From an uncultured Planktomarina sp. (lineage in GTDB: Bacteria; Pseudomonadota; Alphaproteobacteria; Rhodobacterales; Rhodobacteraceae): 64,000 nucleotides of DNA. A model generated the notes under the pieces. The model saw only the letters and a program-made list of their open reading frames with translations. It was not told where the DNA came from and did no database searches. Position numbers and translations under genes: made by a program. Location of the stretch: positions 1 to 64,000 of the forward strand of contig CAJJBD010000004.1 in the NCBI GenBank assembly GCA_905182325.1. The letters are read 5' to 3'. Below, one piece after another: positions 54,435 through 62,970 of this stretch (positions are counted from its first letter, which is position 1; every line of letters begins with the position of its first letter).

Positions 54435-57400
54435 TGCAAGATTTACGACAAAATGTTCGTAATAATTGTTATTTATCTGATGAGGAAGCGCTAAAGTCTA
54501 TGATGGCTTGGGCGCCTAATGCTTCCTCTCGTAAGGCTATTGCTGCACATGCATCAATAATGGTTGAAAACCTGCGGATCGAGGACGCGCCCTCTATAAT
54601 GGAGCAGTTTCTTGCGGAATATGGTTTATCGTCTGAGGAAGGCGTGGCCCTTATGTGTTTGGCTGAAGCGCTTTTAAGAGTGCCTGATACTGCCACTATA
54701 GATGCACTGATTGAAGATAAAATTGTACCTTCGGAATGGGGTAAACACTTGGGAGAAAGTCATTCAAATTTGGTGAATGCTTCCACATGGGCCCTGTTTT
54801 TTACCGGCCGTATTCTTGACAAACCAAATCGTGGTGTGGCTGGAGTATTGCGTGGTGCAATTAAGCGGTTGGGTGAGCCTGTTATTCGCCAAGCTGTGGC
54901 GCGGGTGATGCGTGAGATGGGGCAGCAATTTGTGCTGGGCCAATCTATTCAAAAAGCTATCTTACAAGCAAAAAAATACGAATCTAAGGGCTACACCTAT
55001 AGCTATGATATGCTGGGTGAAGCGGCAATGAGTGACGCGGATGCGCTAACTTACCATATGGCCTATGCAGATGCGATCTCGCAGATAGCCAAGGCTGCTA
55101 TCAGTGACGATATCCGTCAAAACCCAGGTATTTCAGTCAAGCTCTCGGCCCTTCATCCTAGATATGATCTGCTACATCGCAAGCAGGTTATGCAAGACCT
55201 AGTGCCCCGCATACAAGCGCTGGCCATTTTAGCAAAATCTGCTGGAATTGGCTTTAATATTGACGCCGAAGAGGCAGCACGTCTTGATTTGTCTCTTGAT
55301 ATTATTGAGGCTCTTTTGTCTGAGCCTGCCTTATCTGATTGGGACGGATTTGGTGTGGTGGTTCAGGCCTATGGCAAACGTGCGTCAGTTGTGATCGACT
55401 GGCTATATAAGCTCGCCCAAAGACTTGATCGTCGAATTATGGTCCGTTTGGTAAAAGGCGCCTATTGGGATACAGAAATTAAACTGGCTCAGGTAGACAA
55501 CCTACCCGGCTTTCCAGTTTTTAGCGCTAAACAAAATACTGACATGAGCTTTATCTGTTGTGCTGCAAAACTGTTGGAAATGGGTGGCCATATCTATCCG
55601 CAATTTGCCACCCATAACGCACATACAATTGCAGCGGTGCTGAATTTGGCGAAGCAACAAGGGGTGGAGAACTTTGAATTCCAAAGACTTCATGGCATGG
55701 GTGAGGGTCTGTATGCTCAGGTGCTACAATCCCACGGCACGCGGTGTCGAATCTATGCGCCAGTTGGGCACCATCAAGATCTTCTCGCCTATCTGGTTCG
55801 TAGGCTTTTAGAGAACGGTGCCAACTCATCCTTTGTAAATCAAATTTTCGACGATGATGTCCCCTCGGACGTTGTTGCAGCTGATCCATTCGAAAAAATC
55901 GGACGTGTGGGGCCAAAAATTGTGCTGCCTGAAGCGCTATTTGCACCCCAACGATTGAACTCGTCTGGTTATGATTTAGCCGACCCTGTGGTTTTACATT
56001 CTTTGCAAGCTGGGCGCGTTTTGGTCGGTGACTGGACCTTTGGATGCAAGGGCAGCAAACAAACAGTGATTAATCCTGCTAATGGACAAAAGATTGGACA
56101 GGTCTATTTCGCTTCACGCCTAGAGGCGCAACATATGATTAGACAGGCTCAGCCTTGGGCGGAGCCTGTAGAGAAACGAATAAAAGTCTTGCGCAAAGTG
56201 GCAGATATTTACGAAAAAAACGCGCATGAGCTGTTTGCCTTGTTGACCCATGAGGCTGGTAAAACATTGCCAGATTGTATTGGTGAGTTGCGGGAGGCAG
56301 TTGATTTTTTAAGATACTACGCCGCGCAGGGTCAAAAAGATGGTCGGTCGGCATCTGGAATTTTTACGTGTATCAGTCCCTGGAATTTTCCACTAGCCAT
56401 CTTTACTGGGCAAATTGTGGCAGCCTTGGTAATGGGCAACGGTGTATTGGCAAAGCCTGCCGAAAATACCAGTCTGATTGCGCATTTTGCAGTTAATTTG
56501 ATGCATGAAGCTGGTGTGCCTAAAAATAGCTTGCAAATTGTACCTGGTTTTGGAGCCGATGTGGGTCCGGTCTTGTGTGGCGACCCTAAAATTTCAGGAG
56601 TGTGTTTTACAGGCTCAACTGCCACCGCAAACCTAATTAACCAAACGATGGCGCAAGAGTTACCTCCGCACGTACCCTTTATTGCTGAGACTGGCGGATT
56701 AAATGCTATGATTGTAGATAGCACGGCCTTGCTGGAGCAGGCGGTGAGGGATGTGCTTTTAAGTGCTTTTCAATCTGCAGGCCAACGCTGTTCGGCATTG
56801 CGTATTTTATATGTACAGGCAGACATCGCTCCAAACTTCACCAAAATGCTGTACGGCGCAATGAAAGCGCTGGTAGTAGGGGATCCCTCTACTGTAGATT
56901 GTGATGTAGGGCCCGTTATTGACCAAGCTTCGCAAGACAAGATTTTAGATCATATAGCACGGGGACGAGTACTGTTTCAAACATCAGCACCAAAAGTTGG
57001 AACCTACGTTGCGCCCACAGTTCTGGGTGTCGATGGAATTGGTGACCTTGAAGGTGAAATCTTTGGGCCAGTGCTGCATTTAGCAACATTTGAAGTTGAT
57101 CAGATGGATGCGGTTATCTCTGCCATAAATGCTACGGGGTATGGTCTCACTTTTGGATTTCACAGCAGAATTGATGCCCGGGTGCAGAAAATTGTATCAC
57201 AGGTTGATGTTGGAAACCTCTATATAAATCGCAACCAAATTGGAGCTGTAGTTGGCGCTCAGCCTTTTGGTGGTCACGGATTGAGTGGGACGGGGCCAAA
57301 GGCTGGTGGTCCGCGCTATCTTTCTAGGTTTGCGTCTCAAGTTATGCTTGGGGCGGATGGTAGTTTGCCCATCAAAATGAGCGCTATCGAACTTGAAACA

Positions 57401-57799
57401 GCATTTAGTCAGGTCACGCATCGACTGCCAGTGGATGCTATTAATCTTCCGGGACCAACTGGCGAGTCGAACCGCTACTCTATAAAACCAAGAGGGCGAG
57501 TTTTGTGTATGGGGTTAGGGGCCAATGATTTTGCTCACCGTGCTAAAGTTCTTGGATGTAATTCGGTTGCGGCAACTCTAGATTTTCAGCATTTACGCAA
57601 AATCAAAAATTTAGAGGCGGTGGTTTATGCCGGCCCAGATGGAGCTAGTTTGCGTTTTGAATTGAGCCAACGCCCTGGATCTATAGTGGCCTTATTAATG
57701 GACGAAAACTTTGAGATGTGGCTTATGCGTGAGCAATCCGTTTGCATAGATACTACTGCTGCAGGTGGCAACACCACTCTGTTAGCTTACGAAAGCTGA
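54434..57799 (+). CDS. putA: Bifunctional proline dehydrogenase / P5C dehydrogenase
   Basis: It oxidises proline to pyrroline-5-carboxylate with FAD, then to glutamate with NAD. It has 1121 residues. The proline dehydrogenase barrel is at about 160-480 (RIMVRLVKGAYWDTEIKLAQ, YPQFATHNAHTI); the aldehyde dehydrogenase domain spans about 515-980 (AETGGLNAMIVDS glutamate near 752, catalytic cysteine in FQSAGQRCSALRILY near 786). The C-terminal 130 residues are a less conserved tail. No ribbon-helix-helix DNA-binding domain is present, so unlike E. coli PutA it does not autoregulate. It ends the arginase operon. Confidence 0.96.
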   Translation: MQDLRQNVRNNCYLSDEEALKSMMAWAPNASSRKAIAAHASIMVENLRIEDAPSIMEQFLAEYGLSSEEGVALMCLAEALLRVPDTATIDALIEDKIVPSEWGKHLGESHSNLVNASTWALFFTGRILDKPNRGVAGVLRGAIKRLGEPVIRQAVARVMREMGQQFVLGQSIQKAILQAKKYESKGYTYSYDMLGEAAMSDADALTYHMAYADAISQIAKAAISDDIRQNPGISVKLSALHPRYDLLHRKQVMQDLVPRIQALAILAKSAGIGFNIDAEEAARLDLSLDIIEALLSEPALSDWDGFGVVVQAYGKRASVVIDWLYKLAQRLDRRIMVRLVKGAYWDTEIKLAQVDNLPGFPVFSAKQNTDMSFICCAAKLLEMGGHIYPQFATHNAHTIAAVLNLAKQQGVENFEFQRLHGMGEGLYAQVLQSHGTRCRIYAPVGHHQDLLAYLVRRLLENGANSSFVNQIFDDDVPSDVVAADPFEKIGRVGPKIVLPEALFAPQRLNSSGYDLADPVVLHSLQAGRVLVGDWTFGCKGSKQTVINPANGQKIGQVYFASRLEAQHMIRQAQPWAEPVEKRIKVLRKVADIYEKNAHELFALLTHEAGKTLPDCIGELREAVDFLRYYAAQGQKDGRSASGIFTCISPWNFPLAIFTGQIVAALVMGNGVLAKPAENTSLIAHFAVNLMHEAGVPKNSLQIVPGFGADVGPVLCGDPKISGVCFTGSTATANLINQTMAQELPPHVPFIAETGGLNAMIVDSTALLEQAVRDVLLSAFQSAGQRCSALRILYVQADIAPNFTKMLYGAMKALVVGDPSTVDCDVGPVIDQASQDKILDHIARGRVLFQTSAPKVGTYVAPTVLGVDGIGDLEGEIFGPVLHLATFEVDQMDAVISAINATGYGLTFGFHSRIDARVQKIVSQVDVGNLYINRNQIGAVVGAQPFGGHGLSGTGPKAGGPRYLSRFASQVMLGADGSLPIKMSAIELETAFSQVTHRLPVDAINLPGPTGESNRYSIKPRGRVLCMGLGANDFAHRAKVLGCNSVAATLDFQHLRKIKNLEAVVYAGPDGASLRFELSQRPGSIVALLMDENFEMWLMREQSVCIDTTAAGGNTTLLAYES

Positions 57800-57808
57800 T
57801 AGTGAGTA

Positions 57809-58549
57809 CTAGGTGGAAAACAGCCGTCCTGGACCTAACATTGCCTTAGATCCGCCGCTTAGCTTTCCTAAATGCCATGCTAATGCCAAATTACTTGATA
57901 TTACTGGGAGGCTAGTGCTCGCCTCTAATGGTTTAATCAGATCCAATGTTCTTAGATTGGTACAACTAAGAAATATACCATCAACGTCCCTCGTTCTGCA
58001 CAGATCTTGGGCAGCGTCAATGACTGATTGACCTGATATGCGGACAACTTTTGTTTCCTCAGCCTCGGCAAATGTTCCAAATTTTGGGCTATCGATACCA
58101 TTTCTGGCTAATACGTTCCGAAGGTTTTTACTGACACTCTCAATATATGGCGATAGGAATGCCAAACGTTTCAAGCGGAGGTGTTTACAGGCTGCGATCA
58201 AAGCAGATACTGGCTCGGTAACGTGCGTGGCCTTGGTGCCTTGCGATACAAGTTTATGAATTGTAGCGACTCCAATCTGAGCTGTTCCAGATGTGCAGCC
58301 ATAGCCCACTGCATCAAACCTTAGTGTCTGCGGAAGTAACTTGGCTGAAGCGGTGATGTGTTCTGCCATAGATTGCAACGTGGTTGCATTCACTTCTTGG
58401 CCACTTGGCACGCGGGTAAAAAATAGATCAGCATCTCCACGTAATTCAATCATATCTCGCTCAATAGTTTCATCTGTTTGTAAAACAATCATCGCAATGC
58501 GGATTGGCTCTATTTCAACTAGTGTGTAGGGGAATATGCTCACTTCCAA
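57809..58549 (-). CDS. Asp/Glu racemase-like protein (EutA/maleate isomerase type)
   Basis: A 246-residue protein of the Asp/Glu racemase superfamily, closest in form to EutA, maleate isomerase and arylmalonate decarboxylase. Two catalytic-type cysteines are kept: FDAVGYGCTSGTAQIG near residue 84 and GIFLSCTNLRTLDL near 196. The N-terminus has IRIAMIVLQTDETIERD. The start is uncertain: TTG at 58549 or GTG at 58543. It follows the PLP-lyase gene by 70 bp on the same strand and is convergent with putA. EutA acts in hydroxyectoine use, but no other ectoine genes are here, so the substrate is unknown. Confidence 0.8.
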   Translation of the reverse strand: MEVSIFPYTLVEIEPIRIAMIVLQTDETIERDMIELRGDADLFFTRVPSGQEVNATTLQSMAEHITASAKLLPQTLRFDAVGYGCTSGTAQIGVATIHKLVSQGTKATHVTEPVSALIAACKHLRLKRLAFLSPYIESVSKNLRNVLARNGIDSPKFGTFAEAEETKVVRISGQSVIDAAQDLCRTRDVDGIFLSCTNLRTLDLIKPLEASTSLPVISSNLALAWHLGKLSGGSKAMLGPGRLFST

Positions 58550-58619
58550 AACCTTGGCACCTGGGCTTGAGCCTGGGTTACTCGCATCTGAAATTTCTGT
58601 CTATCGAAGCCGCGCTGCA

Positions 58620-59666
58620 TCACTCTGGTCCCTCTGATAGGATCAACATTACATGTGAAGTCTTATCTAAGCCTAATATAGCACGATGGGGTACCGATGA
58701 TATGAGACCTGCAAGTCCACCAGTGCCTGAGGATGTGCTCGGCATATCGTAACGCATGGCATAGGCAGCGCCAGCGACACCTTCGTCTTCACTGATCAAA
58801 GCAAAGAAATTTGCATCTCGCGCCAAACCTTTGAGTGCAATTAGCGATGCCTCTTTACAGTCGAGTCGGCCCATACAGCTGTCAGATCCTTCTGCAACTA
58901 CAAAATCACCTGCCTGAATGCATCTTTGTAATGCAGGTGCATTGGCAGGCTCAACTACAATAATAACAACATCGTTTCCCCAGATTTTACGGGTCATTGC
59001 GGCCGTAGCCCCAGCCAAGCCACCAACGCCTGCTTGCAAAAAGATGTGAGTTGGCGCCTGCATTTGCGCATTTGCCTCATCCATTAGTGCAGTGTAACCT
59101 TCCATTAGTCGATAACTGGGCTCAAAATAGCCTGGCCAAGAGGTGTCCGATAGTAGCGACCAGCCGTTATCTTCCGCAGACTGCTTCGCTGCGGCCATGC
59201 TTTCTTCATAAACCTGACCGGCACGGATAACTTTAGCACCTTCGGCCACCAACCGTATTTCAAAAGCTTTGGGAACGGTTTCAGCAATATAAACAACAGA
59301 ATTTGCCCCAAAGGCTTTAGCACCAGCAGCGACACTCATGCCATGGTTGCCAGCACTTGCGGTCACATAGGTTTTGCCAACTTGTTCCTCACCCTCTACC
59401 ATGGCCTTATAGGCAATTACATAGGCTGCGCCCAAAGCTTTAAAGCTACCCAAACCCATGCGCTTGCGTTCATCTTTTATACTAATCTGCCCAACACCCT
59501 GCTCATTGGCCATCGCCTTTGATTGGACCAAAGGTGTTACAGCTGAACTTGGACATCGAGCTAGTAGCGCTTTTACCTGAGTTGTATCAGTAGAAGGACT
59601 GGGGATATCACGTAATATAGCGGTATTTAGTCCAATGTTAAGGTGTGGGTTATGCAAAATTTTCAT
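58620..59666 (-). CDS. PLP enzyme, diaminopropionate ammonia-lyase/EutB-like
   Basis: A 348-residue fold-type II PLP protein. The PLP lysine is in RMGLGSFKALGAAYVI near residue 75; TASAGNHGMSVAAGAKAFGA near 102 binds the substrate carboxylate; FLQAGVGGLAGATAAM near 205 binds the PLP phosphate. AEGSDSCMGRLDCKEASLIA near 257 resembles diaminopropionate ammonia-lyase, which is about 400 residues; the N-terminus here is shorter. It could also be EutB-like (hydroxyectoine) or a threonine-dehydratase relative. It diverges from the DUF1989 gene across 116 bp. Reaction: elimination of ammonia from a beta-substituted amino acid, inferred. Confidence 0.78.
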   Translation of the reverse strand: MKILHNPHLNIGLNTAILRDIPSPSTDTTQVKALLARCPSSAVTPLVQSKAMANEQGVGQISIKDERKRMGLGSFKALGAAYVIAYKAMVEGEEQVGKTYVTASAGNHGMSVAAGAKAFGANSVVYIAETVPKAFEIRLVAEGAKVIRAGQVYEESMAAAKQSAEDNGWSLLSDTSWPGYFEPSYRLMEGYTALMDEANAQMQAPTHIFLQAGVGGLAGATAAMTRKIWGNDVVIIVVEPANAPALQRCIQAGDFVVAEGSDSCMGRLDCKEASLIALKGLARDANFFALISEDEGVAGAAYAMRYDMPSTSSGTGGLAGLISSVPHRAILGLDKTSHVMLILSEGPE

Positions 59667-59729
59667 CTTTCAATCAGAGCCCAAAGTTCAATGAAGAGCA
59701 AGTACAGAAACTTCCTATTGGGTGAAAAA

Positions 59730-59757
59730 TTGACAGCGTCCTTTAGAGGCTTAAAAT
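59730..59757 (+). promoter_or_regulatory. Strong sigma-70-like promoter of the DUF1989 gene
   Basis: TTGACA (59730-59735), a full -35 match, 16 nt, then TAAAAT (59752-59757), five of six matches to the -10. Transcription would start about 59764 and the gene has AAGGA 7 nt before its ATG. Confidence 0.7.
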
Positions 59758-59782
59758 TAACAATTAATTAGAAGGATATCTA

Positions 59783-60640
59783 ATGAAACTCAAATCTCCC
59801 AAACACGTAGAGCCAACCGACGCAAAAGAGCGTCGTGAAACAAATGTGCTCGTATGTTATCCGACTGAAACCCTACCTAAGGTAGATCTTGCAGCAGCTT
59901 TTACTCGCAGGAATGGAGCTGAATTTTTCAATTCAATTATAGTGCCTGCCCGGCATGCAGGCTGTGTGGACGTTCCGGCTGGTTATTTTGCAAGAATTCT
60001 ATCTACAGAGGGCCCCCAAGTTGGTGACTTGAACATCTGGAACACCCATAATATCGCAGAACGCTTTTATAGTGGTAAAACTCGAGCCTTACATGGTACC
60101 CACGTTAGCACTGGTGACACTCTTTGGTCAAATTTGCCTTATATGAGGCCATTGGCAAATATTACCTGCGATACCTTAGATTGGTATGGCTTTGACGTGG
60201 ACGGTGGTTCGGTTCACGATGTCATTGGCACTCGCTGTGATCCATACACTGGGCGGTTGTTGAGCGGTGAGAATTATCATCAATGCTGTCACTCAAATCT
60301 TACGCGGGCAATGGCGGATCACTTTGACATGGATTTGTCAGAAGCTGAGATGCATGTTCACGATGTTATGAACGTATTTATGCTTACTGGCTTTACGCAT
60401 GATACACATCAATATTTTATGAAGGCCAGCCCGGTACGCCCAGGTGACTTCATCGAATTGGAAGCGCAAACTGACATTACACTTGGCCTATCAGCTTGTC
60501 CTGGTGGTGATTGTGGGGATGAACATTCTAGTGACACAGCGAGCTGTTTCCCATTAAAAATTGAGATTTATGCCCCTAAAAGCCTAGACGGATTTATGCC
60601 TTCAAAAATAAACTTATATGATAGGAGTCATGGAAAATAA
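59783..60640 (+). CDS. DUF1989 protein (urea carboxylase-associated family)
   Basis: A 285-residue protein of the family known as urea carboxylase-associated proteins; some members are subunits of carboxyguanidine deiminase (CgdAB). Family cues are IIVPARHAGCVDVPAGYFAR near residue 52, LWSNLPYMRPLANITCDTL near 117, HQCCHSNLTRAM near 167, and ACPGGDCGDEHSSDTA near 235, whose cysteine and histidines could bind metal. It stands alone here, without urea carboxylase, guanidine carboxylase or a second DUF1989 gene. It is convergent with the aminotransferase gene, two bases apart. Substrate unknown. Confidence 0.82.
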   Translation: MKLKSPKHVEPTDAKERRETNVLVCYPTETLPKVDLAAAFTRRNGAEFFNSIIVPARHAGCVDVPAGYFARILSTEGPQVGDLNIWNTHNIAERFYSGKTRALHGTHVSTGDTLWSNLPYMRPLANITCDTLDWYGFDVDGGSVHDVIGTRCDPYTGRLLSGENYHQCCHSNLTRAMADHFDMDLSEAEMHVHDVMNVFMLTGFTHDTHQYFMKASPVRPGDFIELEAQTDITLGLSACPGGDCGDEHSSDTASCFPLKIEIYAPKSLDGFMPSKINLYDRSHGK

Positions 60641-60641
60641 T

Positions 60642-61937
60642 CTATTTTAAAGAATTAAAAGCTCTATCAAGTCCCTCTGCTACGACTTCAACATCTTTGA
60701 GATTCAAACACATTGGAGGTACCATACGCAGCACTGATCTATTTGGGCCAGACTTTGAAAGTATCAAACCTTGTGTGCGGCAATGCTCAAATACGGCTGC
60801 GGTTGTGGCTTCATCTGGTTCTTTGGTGCCACGGTCGTGAACCATTTCAATGGCTAACATTAAGCCACGCCCGCGAACGTCGCCGATTGCTGTATGTTTC
60901 TGCTGTAATTCTTTGAGCCGAGCTAGAAGAGCAATGCCTACCAGCCGTGCATTATCTTGCACTCTGTCCTCGGCTATGACTTGCAAGACTGCTCGACCAG
61001 CTGCACAACTGGTGGGATTTGCACCATAGGTATGAAACATAAATTTGTCTTCCATGGGCAGAGAGATTTCTTGTTTGCAGACGACAGCTCCCAACGGAAA
61101 CCCATTTGCGATCCCCTTGGCCATAACTACGATATCAGGCACCAAGTCATCGCGTTCAAATGCCCAGAAGTGGTCGCCAGTACGCCCAAAGCCAGATTGT
61201 ACTTCGTCGGCAATATATAAGCCACCGGCTGCTCTTACCCGCTCAGCTGCGCCTCTCATGTAGCCGGGTGGCATTTCTATTATACCGCCATAGCCCTGAA
61301 CGCTTTCCACAAAAATTCCTGCTATCTTTCCTGTGGTTGCACTTGAAATAGTGATATCAATTTCATTTAGATATGGTTCTAGTGTTGCACCAAATATACC
61401 ACGATATTGATTGGGTTCAGGAACAAAAGCTACATTCCCAGGCATTCCAGGATGTCGAAACCCTGCAATCCCAGTAAGGGATTGTGCCCCGTAGGTTGGG
61501 CCGTGATAGCCTGAACGAAGGGCCAAGAGATCTGCATTGCCAGTATAAGTACGCGCCATGGCCATCGCCAGATCAATTGCTTCTGAACCGGAGCTTGTAA
61601 AATGTACCACCCAGTCATTTCCTTTCGGCATAGTTTTAGCTAGCTCCTGAGCAAAATGGGCTGGCACTGGATGATGAAACATGGTGGTACAATGTGTCAA
61701 AGATTGAGCTTGCTGCATGGCAGCTGATACTACTTTTGGGTGAGAATGACCTACAGAAACGCATACATTCATACCCAAAAGGTCGATGTATTTTTGACCC
61801 TCCGTATCCCAAAGATATTGCATCTCACCTTTTTTAAAAACTAGAGGATCAGAAAAAGGCACAAACTTTTTTTGACTTGCTGCGTAATACTGATCGCGGC
61901 GGGCTGCTGTACCCTTTGTAGTCCAATCAATGTTCAT
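60642..61937 (-). CDS. Class III aminotransferase, AGXT2-like
   Basis: A PLP aminotransferase of 431 residues. HFTSSGSEAIDLAMAMARTY near residue 111, LYIADEVQSGFGRTGDHFWA near 233, the PLP lysine in VVMAKGIANGFPLG near 268 and HTYGANPTSCAAGRAVL near 301 are intact. The overall sequence resembles alanine-glyoxylate aminotransferase 2, which also uses beta-amino acids and dimethylarginine. Glyoxylate from ureide breakdown would be a plausible acceptor. DoeD-type diaminobutyrate transaminases are an alternative. It sits with the DUF1989 and PLP-lyase genes. Confidence 0.85.
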   Translation of the reverse strand: MNIDWTTKGTAARRDQYYAASQKKFVPFSDPLVFKKGEMQYLWDTEGQKYIDLLGMNVCVSVGHSHPKVVSAAMQQAQSLTHCTTMFHHPVPAHFAQELAKTMPKGNDWVVHFTSSGSEAIDLAMAMARTYTGNADLLALRSGYHGPTYGAQSLTGIAGFRHPGMPGNVAFVPEPNQYRGIFGATLEPYLNEIDITISSATTGKIAGIFVESVQGYGGIIEMPPGYMRGAAERVRAAGGLYIADEVQSGFGRTGDHFWAFERDDLVPDIVVMAKGIANGFPLGAVVCKQEISLPMEDKFMFHTYGANPTSCAAGRAVLQVIAEDRVQDNARLVGIALLARLKELQQKHTAIGDVRGRGLMLAIEMVHDRGTKEPDEATTAAVFEHCRTQGLILSKSGPNRSVLRMVPPMCLNLKDVEVVAEGLDRAFNSLK

Positions 61938-62000
61938 AATCTAAGTCCCTTTAATAGGTCGCAATTGGTACCCTGTACCGTAGGTATCCTGATTATACTT

Positions 62001-62930
62001 TCAAGCTTTAGCTGTGTTAAACACAATTCTAAAACTGGTATGGCCTGTTGAACTATCAGGTGAGTTTCCAGTGCGTGCTGCGATGCGGTATCGGGTACAA
62101 TAAGAGGCATGGCATAAATAACTGCCTCCTTTAATGATCCTATAGCCCCGCATGGCAGCAGCCTGTATCTTGCCTACTTTGGACATTGACTTAATACGAA
62201 ACATATCAGCGGACCAATCCCAGACATTGCCAGACATTCCGTAAAGACCATACCCATTGGGTGCAAAGGACTGAGCTGGTGAGGTGAATGCATGGCCATC
62301 TTTCTGTGTGTTAGTATCGGGAAATTGGCCCTGCCAAATGTTACAAGGTAGGTGGTCGTTATCGTTTGGCTCAGTATTGCCCCAAGGATAAGTAACATTG
62401 CCCAATCCCCCACGCGCGGCGTGCTCCCATTCGACCTCGGTCGGTAACCGTCCGCCAGCCCATGCACAATATGCTACAGCATCATTCCATGAAAGGTGTA
62501 CTGCAGGATGCTCGGGATGGCATTTTGGTCCTTCAGAACCTGTAGGCCATTGCCATGTTGCATTATCTACCCGCCGCCACCACTGAGCGCCTTGAGAGCC
62601 TTGAAGCGTTTGCACGTGCTTGGGAACTTGCAAGTGGAACACAAAAGACCATCCAAAAACTTCTGCCTCGGTTACGTAGCCTGTTTTTGCAATGAACGTA
62701 GAAAATTCGCAGTTTTTTACTGGTGTTTGACCCATACGAAACGGCTTAATTTTAGTTTTACGCTGTGGAGCTTCACCGTCAATTTTGATTAGTGGGCTAT
62801 CGGTACCGATTAAGCCACTGCCACCAGGTATATCGCACAGGACGCCAGCATGAAGCCCATACTGATTGGGAGCAATCGGTGGATCGCTTTGGCCGTCTCG
62901 GGCAGGGCTGCAGCAGCTTATTTTTGTCAT
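62001..62930 (-). CDS. Formylglycine-generating enzyme
   Basis: It converts a cysteine in sulfatases to formylglycine with oxygen and copper. It has 309 residues of the SUMF1/FGE-sulfatase fold: FRMGQTPVKNCEFSTFIAKT near residue 67, ERVEWEHAARGG-type LPTEVEWEHAARGGLGN near 165, GMSGNVWDWSADMF near 235. Both catalytic cysteines are present in the C-terminal SYLCHASYCTRYRIAARTG, so it should be a true FGE rather than an inactive or ergothioneine-type relative. I take the ATG at 62930 over a TTG at 62951. No sulfatase gene is in the window. Confidence 0.88.
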   Translation of the reverse strand: MTKISCCSPARDGQSDPPIAPNQYGLHAGVLCDIPGGSGLIGTDSPLIKIDGEAPQRKTKIKPFRMGQTPVKNCEFSTFIAKTGYVTEAEVFGWSFVFHLQVPKHVQTLQGSQGAQWWRRVDNATWQWPTGSEGPKCHPEHPAVHLSWNDAVAYCAWAGGRLPTEVEWEHAARGGLGNVTYPWGNTEPNDNDHLPCNIWQGQFPDTNTQKDGHAFTSPAQSFAPNGYGLYGMSGNVWDWSADMFRIKSMSKVGKIQAAAMRGYRIIKGGSYLCHASYCTRYRIAARTGNSPDSSTGHTSFRIVFNTAKA

Positions 62931-62970
62931 TAGTTGTTTTGAGAATATCAAAGTGGATCTGTCAAGTCAC

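Noticed and set aside
57809-59666. Reading the racemase-like and PLP genes as the eutAB part of an ectoine pathway
   Set aside because: DoeA, DoeB, the semialdehyde dehydrogenase and the ectoine transporter are absent, and the cyclodeaminase present matches true ornithine cyclodeaminase closely.
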